This document shows, one piece after another, positions 58,535-64,000 of a stretch of 64,000 nt of DNA. Within the stretch, counting starts at the first letter, position 1. Every line of letters starts with the position of its first letter. The translations under genes and the position numbers were made by a program. Location: positions 182,254,427 through 182,318,426 of the forward strand of contig CM042691.1 in assembly GCA_023614405.1 (NCBI GenBank), in the 5' to 3' direction. Source of the DNA: Avena insularis (taxonomy: Eukaryota > Streptophyta > Magnoliopsida > Poales > Poaceae). Under the pieces are notes generated by a model. It did no database searches. It was not told where the DNA came from and saw nothing but the letters and a program-made list of their open reading frames with translations.

Positions 58535-60178
58535 GTGTGGGATGACTCAAACAGATCCAGTAATGTCTCAAGGCTCTTGTGTTGCATTTCTGGGACATAT
58601 ATGCTTACCTCCATGCTATCTCCCTCATTGTTATTCATAGGTTCTGGTTCTCGTCGTCCTCCACGCACCAAGGCAAAGTCAAAGAGGGTCGATCCACGAT
58701 ATTATAAGACGGAGGGTCAGTATGTTGTGCCCCCGTCCAACCGGAGATAGCAGGACAATGATGCAGCATACATCAGGAGGGAGCGGGATAGGGTTGAGGA
58801 AGAGAAACGTGCCAGGAGGGAAAAATACGACAATCTTCAATATTTGACCATCATGTCAAAGAAGGAGTTTCGTGAGCTGCGGAAGACAGATTTGTATGCC
58901 TTGCCATGGACCAGCAAGGACCCATGCTATTGGAGGAAGGAGCAAGATATTTTCATGAAAGACATTCATAGCATGCTCAAGAAGTTGCCTGTGTGTCCAC
59001 AGAAGTACATGAGTGTTGAGCTCCATGAGAATTACAACATCACTCTTGTGTAGCAGTTCTATGCCATAGTCGTGTTTGGGTCTGACCAAGCAAGGACAAT
59101 GACTTGGATGACTGGATATCAGCGCCGCACTGCGAATTTCTACAACTTTGTTGATGCCATCTTTGAGACCTTTTAGGGTGTTTCCACTCATGTTGGGGTG
59201 CGTATGCACTCAGCATCTCTTGGGGAGAACAAAAACAAGATTGCCCTTTTGTATGGCAGCGAGGGAGTTGGGCGGGTCCAAGGGCCTCAAGCCCCTCTAT
59301 AATCTGATGTTGAGGATCTTTCACCATACCATTTCCCCTAGTGCTGGAAATGATGATGCCATCAGATGTGGTTTGGTCAACCTGCTATATCATACCCACA
59401 AGATTCACATGGCTGGCCCCGAGGCACACGAGGCTCCTATTGGTATCATGGATTTCATATTTGAGGAGATGTTCCATGCCATATTGTACAAGAAGGCTCC
59501 TCCATATGCACCACTTGTCATGAGGCTCATCAACACCTATACTCATGGTTCTCCACTTGCTTCGGCTCCCAACCTTACAGGGCACACTTTTGTATCACTG
59601 TAGCAGAAGGGACGCATGGGGCCTCCTCCTAGATGCTCCTATGCCAATGAGGAGGAGGAGATCATTGATACCAAGAGGGCCCCTATCCTACTAGGGCTCG
59701 GAGGAAGAGTGCTTCCAATGCACCCATGCCTCGCATGACTCGAGAGTATGTACATGAGAGGGTCAAGAAAGCCTCATTCTAGGAGAGGACCCTTTGTTGC
59801 ATGAATGTGGACATCCGAAAGCAATAACATGCCTCCTACAAGATCAACTATCGCATAGAGAAACCTCTCAAGGAGATCAAGGATCAGGGAGAACATGAAC
59901 ATGAGGAAGGTGATGATGAGTACACTGATGAGCATGGCGCTCAAAAATCCACTAAGTCAGACTACACACTTTCTTTTGGTGCATGGAATGCCCAACAAGA
60001 CAATTTGGTGGATTGGAAGACCTTCTATGATGTCACCTCAGGATATGGGTACTAGGGTACCTCCTCTTCTCGCCCTCACGACAAAGGTCCTGCAGCTCTA
60101 GATGGTGATGATGACCATGAGGATGAGGCTCAGGATATGGATGAGGAGGACGGGGATGATGACGATGAGGACTGCTAA
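58535..60178 (+). pseudogene. Third ORF of the SIRE-like element (env-position ORF), broken
   Basis: A possible splice acceptor (TTGTTATTCATAG at about 58640) opens a frame reading GSGSRRPPRTKAKSKR. A basic/charged helix follows (RRERDRVEEEKRARREKY), then MSKKEFRELRKTDLYALPW, FYAIVVFGSDQARTMTWMTG and, after a frameshift near 59270, LYNLMLRIFHHTISPSAGN and IMDFIFEEMFHAILYKKAP. The C-terminus is extremely acidic (EDEAQDMDEEDGDDDDEDC) and ends at TAA 60176-60178. In-frame stops occur at 58748, near 59050 and near 59175. SIRE/Maximus elements have an ORF in this position that is sometimes called env-like, but I see no signal peptide or obvious membrane anchor here. It looks more like a gag- or transposon-associated protein of unknown role. 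Confidence 0.65.
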
Positions 60179-60533
60179 TCCATTTGGGGCGCTAGCTTAG
60201 GTCTTTTCCCTTTTCGGTGTTTCGATGCCAAAGAGGGAGAAGACATTGTAATTCGGATTTACATTGGCTTGGACTTTCTTTTTATTGTTTTTATTTGCCA
60301 TCTCAAACTATTTGCTATTTGTGTGAGGACATGGTTTATCCTACATTATTGTAACTCATGTGATGACTATGTTTTATTATACATGTACTACCTGCCATGC
60401 ATGCTTTACATTGTTTATCTTAGTGAACATAGTTAGGGGAGCATTGCTATACACTGTCATATCTTATTATATCTTATTGCAAATATTTCCATGCCAAATC
60501 ACTTGTTGTCATCGAACACCAAAAAGGGGAGAT
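60179..60533 (+). other. 3' untranslated region and polypurine tract of the SIRE-like element
   Basis: This is AT-rich and non-coding. CACCAAAAAGGGGAGAT (about 60517-60533) immediately precedes the 3' LTR and is the polypurine tract. Confidence 0.75.
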
Positions 60534-61774
60534 TGAAAAGACATTTACTATCGTAATCACTTTTGGTGTTCGTTAACAACAAATAGATGATTTTAAAGTA
60601 TGCTAATGTCTACAGGTTGATATAATGCAAAGTGAAAAGGACCATTGACTTAAGGAATTATGTTTTATCACATATCCAAGTTCCTGGAAACTCCAGACCA
60701 GAGTCTCCGGTCTGAGTGGACCGGAGTCTCCGATGTGGTCCGGAGTTTCCCCAGGAGTCTCCGGAGGGAGCTCCAAAGTTCAGCCTGGGACTTTCTGATG
60801 GGTGGTATGGAGGTAGGTCCGGAGACTGACCGGAGTCTTCGGTGTGGCTGGACTGGAGTCTCCGGTCCACTAGGTTCCCAGAGGAGCTAGGAAAATCTGA
60901 TAGGTGGTCTGGAGGATAGTTTGGAGATTGGTCGGAGTCTCTGGTGTAGACCGGAGTCTCCGGTCTGCACATCAGAGTCTCGGGTCTAGCAGATCCTCCA
61001 ACAGTCAGAAAATGGTTCAATGGAGGGGCTACTTATAAATAGAGGACCTTATCCCCTTCCTCCAGCTGCTCGTCCCACTCGAGAACACCATCCCCATTTG
61101 AGCCACCAAATCAACAAGATCTCTTCATCCAACCATCCAAAGTCATTGATCTTGGAGAATCGAAGGAGGAGGCCTTGATATACAACTTCACCAAGAGAAA
61201 TGTTCATTTCCCCCTCATTCACTTGGGGTCCCCCATGCTCTAGTGTTTCTTTGGAAACCCTAGCTTTTGATTTGGTTCTTACAAGCTTGCCATTTATTGT
61301 TTGACAGCTTGCTTGTATTTGGGAGCCTACAATTAAGTTATCGAAGTGTGCCCGGAACTTGTTGTAAAGGTGTCGGCTTCCACCTCAAAGGTTGCCTAAA
61401 TAGTGGAAAAGGTGAATCGAACCCTTTGGGGTGAGGTTCATCGGAGAACAAGGGAGGCCTCTCGTGGCGTTGGTGGTTTGAAACCACTCCCTCTCCAAAC
61501 GTAGACGTACTTCCCCTCAAAAGGAAGGAACTACGGGAAACAAACCCTTGTGTCTCTGTGCTCCACTTTGGTTACGTCTATACTTTACCGCACTTTACTT
61601 TACTTGTTCTTGCTTAGTGTTTGTGCTAGTTGGTGCTAGTTTGACATATAGGTATATTCACCTTAGTTACATAATCTAGAAACTTACCTCTCTTGTGAAA
61701 CCCTAATTTGTAAAAGTGTAAAATTTTAAGTAGCACCTATTCACCCCCCTCTAGGTGCCCATACGGTCCTTTAA
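60534..61774 (+). repeat. SIRE-like 3' LTR
   Basis: This uninterrupted 1241-base LTR has the CCGGAGTCTCCGG-type motif cluster at 60690-60990, a TATA box TTATAAATAGAGG at about 61033-61045 and the end TCCTTTAA. The duplicated GCCAC follows. Confidence 0.93.
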
Positions 61775-61779
61775 GCCAC

Positions 61780-62195
61780 CCTCCTCTCTCCTCCATCGAC
61801 TACTCCAGCTTAGGCGAAGCCCTGCAGGATTCTTCTCCTCCACCACCACCACTCTGTCATGCTGCTGGGATTCTGAGGGGATCTACTACCTCCACTGGCC
61901 ACTGGAACATGGAGATGAAGGTCTTCATCGACACCATACGTGTGACCGATTGTAGAAGCACTGCTAGAACGCGGTGCCAGAAGGATCGTATTCGCGATCT
62001 TGAGATTGAAAAGTGATCGACTACATCAACCACAAGATCCGATCTTGTTAAATGCTTTGGATCTACGAGGGTTAGTTCTCTCCAATCTCATTGCACCTAT
62101 CTCATGTATTAGATCTTGGCTTTGCTATAGATTGGATCTTGGTTTTATGTGTTCTTGCAATAGAATTTTTTGTTTTCCATGCAACAAACCCTACA
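61780..62195 (+). mobile_element. Angela/BARE-type 3' LTR, last piece
   Basis: It resumes the LTR from 46321 and ends TTTCCATGCAACAAACCCTACA, the expected Angela/BARE LTR end. The three pieces sum to about 1.76 kb, close to the usual 1.7-1.8 kb LTR length of this family. Confidence 0.85.
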
Positions 62196-62715
62196 CATAG
62201 AGCAAGAAAACAAGTCACCACACCGTCGCAGCAGCCCTCGGCACATAGGAGTCACCCGATGATCTAGATCTTCCCACCACATGCGTTTCTACCATTCTTC
62301 GCGGTGGGACGGTGCGATAAACGACATTACGCAGAGAAGTGTTGATAGGTCCAGGGAGGAATGCAGCAGCCGAAGGTATTCGGATAACAAAAGCGATGAT
62401 GAGCATGAGCATTGTAGTGCCAGCTACTTTACCAATCGGGTTTGCAAAACTCCGGTACCCAAGGATTTCAAGATCCCTCATGAGCGACAAAAGTACGATG
62501 GTTTCCAGAAGCCTGGGGCATGGTTGGTTGACTACCTGCAAACTTTCAATCTTGAAGGCAGTTCCAAGGCTACGGCAATGCGACTCATGGCTCAGGAAGT
62601 GAATCCATTAGCAGTTGGAGTGATATGGAGGACAACTTCATCCGAAATTTCAATTCCACGTTCAAGCGACCCACGTATATTGAGGAGCTATGGGCCTGCA
62701 AACACAAAACCGAAG
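62196..62715 (+). pseudogene. Gypsy gag fragment
   Basis: The frame from 62281 contains PVPKDFKIPHERQKYDGF and WLVDYLQTFNLEGSSKATAMRL, typical of the start of the retrotransposon gag domain in Ty3/gypsy elements. After a frame change near 62600 it continues as SDMEDNFIRNFNSTFKRP and IEELWACKHKTE. It is cut at 62715 by the minus-strand copia LTR and on the left by the Angela LTR end, so its parent element cannot be determined. The Angela element may have inserted into it. Confidence 0.75.
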
Positions 62716-63873
62716 TGAAAGGATCGTATGGGAACCTAGAGGACGAGTCGGGAGGTTCTACTTCATATTTTCTTCTTTTTCAAATTAGGGTTTGACAAGA
62801 AAGGTAAATTCTCAAGATTATGAAACTAAGGTGAATTTATCTATACGTCAAACACGCACTAACTAGCACAACACTAAGAAACAAGTAAGTAAAGTGCGGT
62901 AAAGGATAGAAGTAACCAAAGTGGTGGACGTGGAGACACAAGGATTTATTTCCCGTAGTTCCTTCCTTTTGAGGGGAAGTACGTCTACGTTTGCAGAGGG
63001 GGTGGTTTCAAACCACCAAGGCGACGAGAGGCCTCCCTTGTTCTCCGATAAACCTCACCCAAGGGGTTCGATTCACCTCTTCCAATATATAGGCAACCTT
63101 CGAGGTGGAAGCCGACACCTTTACAACAAGTTTGGGGCACACATCCACAACCTAATTGGAGGCTCCCAAATACAAGCAAGCTGTCAAACAATCAAAGACA
63201 AGCTTCTATGAACCAAATCGAAGCTAGGGTTTCCAAAGAAACACTAGAGGAAGGGGCCCTCAAATGAATGAGGGGGAAATGAAGATCTCTCTTGGTGAAG
63301 CTATAGATCAAGGCACCCTCCTTCGATTCTCCAAAGATCAAGGACTTTGGATGGGTGAGTGAAGAGATCTTGTGGATTTGGTGGCTCAAAATGTGCTGCT
63401 GTTCTTGAACTGGATGAGCAGGTTCCAAGGTAGAAGAAGGGGTCCTTTTATAGGGCCCCAGAAATTAGAGCCGTTGGAGCCACTTAACCCGGTCCGTCCG
63501 GACATTCCGGTGAGTGTCAGCCGGACACTCCGGCCTGGCCAAGTTTCCATCCAGAGTCCGGCCAGTGTCCGAGGGGCCTCTCTGAGTGTCCACAGTTGGG
63601 GTGAAAATCTGGCGAATTTCCACGGCCGGACTCTCCGGCGGCTTCGGGCCGGAAATTCTGGATGAGCCGGATAGTCCAGCGCACATCAGCCGGACAGTCC
63701 GGCCAGATACTAATTTCTGCCCCCTGTTTTTGTTCCTGTCAAGCCCTTTTTCCATGTGTATAAACTACCCAAAATGAACCTAATATTTCCTAAAACATTC
63801 AGCAATGCATTAAACCTATCCAAGTGTTGTCAACAAACATCAAAACAATATGAAAGGCATAAATGCCCTTTCA
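62716..63873 (-). mobile_element. 3' LTR of a second SIRE-like copia element, minus strand
   Basis: Read on the minus strand it starts TGAAAGGGCATTTATGCC (63873) and ends in GATCCTTTCA (62716). It shares long stretches in inverted form with 61330-61740 and 51270-51640 (for example the GTACGTCTACGTTTG segment). It has a TATA box (CTATAAAAGG on the minus strand, near 63452). Its palindrome cluster (63480-63710) uses the variant CCGGACA(C/G)TCCGG. It differs enough from the plus-strand copy to be a separate subfamily. Confidence 0.88.
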
Positions 63874-64000
63874 ATCCCCCCCTTTTTGGTGTTTGAAAAT
63901 CCAAGGATTTGCATATAGGATAGATAAAAAAATTCATAATAGATGATTTTACACAAGATAGTAAGGCTCACCCTAGATGTGTGACCAATTTTAGCTTTGC
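63874..64000 (-). other. Start of the internal region of the minus-strand copia (polypurine tract and 3' UTR)
   Basis: The minus strand reads CACCAAAAAGGGGGGGAT directly next to the LTR, the same polypurine tract layout as at 60517-60533. The rest of the element lies beyond the window. Confidence 0.75.

Larger units (their letters stand above)
46322..61774 (+). mobile_element. SIRE/Maximus-like copia LTR retrotransposon with a third ORF
   Basis: The 5' LTR (46322-47166 plus 51270-51655, about 1231 bases after removing a nested insertion) and the 3' LTR (60534-61774, 1241 bases) both begin TGAAA(A/G)GACATTTACTATC. The 5-bp duplication GCCAC lies at 46317-46321 and 61775-61779. The order gag, protease, integrase, reverse transcriptase, RNase H is the copia order. 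After pol there is a further 2.4-kb region with another ORF, as in the SIRE/Maximus lineage. Numerous stops and frameshifts make it defective. Confidence 0.92.

Overview
The window looks like intergenic DNA from a large grass genome. The transposon families suggest a Pooideae grass (wheat/barley group or relatives such as oat and ryegrass). I see no host gene. Nearly every base belongs to one stack of nested transposable elements, several closed by exact target-site duplications (TSDs). The coding parts are mostly broken by stops and frameshifts.

Layout. (1) 1-35182 is a non-autonomous gypsy-like LTR element, 'element A'. The end of its 5' LTR is at 1-2515, its primer-binding site at 2518, and a gag-like CCHC zinc-knuckle region at 12721-13623. 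Its long 3' LTR starts at 13746. Inside A lies a complete CACTA DNA transposon (2940-12323, TSD GAA). The 3' LTR of A is broken by an inverted LTR-like block (about 16083-19148) and by a full chromovirus, a gypsy element with a chromodomain, on the minus strand (19421-34003, TSD CTATG). (2) A itself sits in an old Angela/BARE-type copia element. The decayed pol is at 35183-38351. The 3' LTR is split into three pieces (38352-38685, 45314-46321, 61780-62195) that sum to about 1.76 kb. (3) The splitters are a non-autonomous LTR element (38686-45308, TSD GTTAC) and a SIRE/Maximus-like copia element with a third ORF after pol (46322-61774, TSD GCCAC). The 5' LTR of the latter carries a solo gypsy LTR (47167-51264, TSD GAAGG). 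(4) From 62196 there is a gypsy gag fragment, then a minus-strand LTR of a copia element related to the SIRE-like one, which runs off the window.

The CACTA element is the richest part. It has degenerate 13-bp terminal inverted repeats, four arrays of a TGTGGCGCAT/ATGCGCCACA motif, a TNP2 transposase pseudogene, an Ulp1-protease-like gene with two recognisable introns, a small gene pairing an RNase H1/viroplasmin-type domain with a membrane helix, a small divergent minus-strand ORF, and an antisense tRNA-like relic. Two mirror-image leader sequences flank one internal array, so the small minus-strand ORF and the transposase gene appear to share a symmetric divergent promoter.

Family names rest on remembered motif and LTR-end patterns; no database search was possible.
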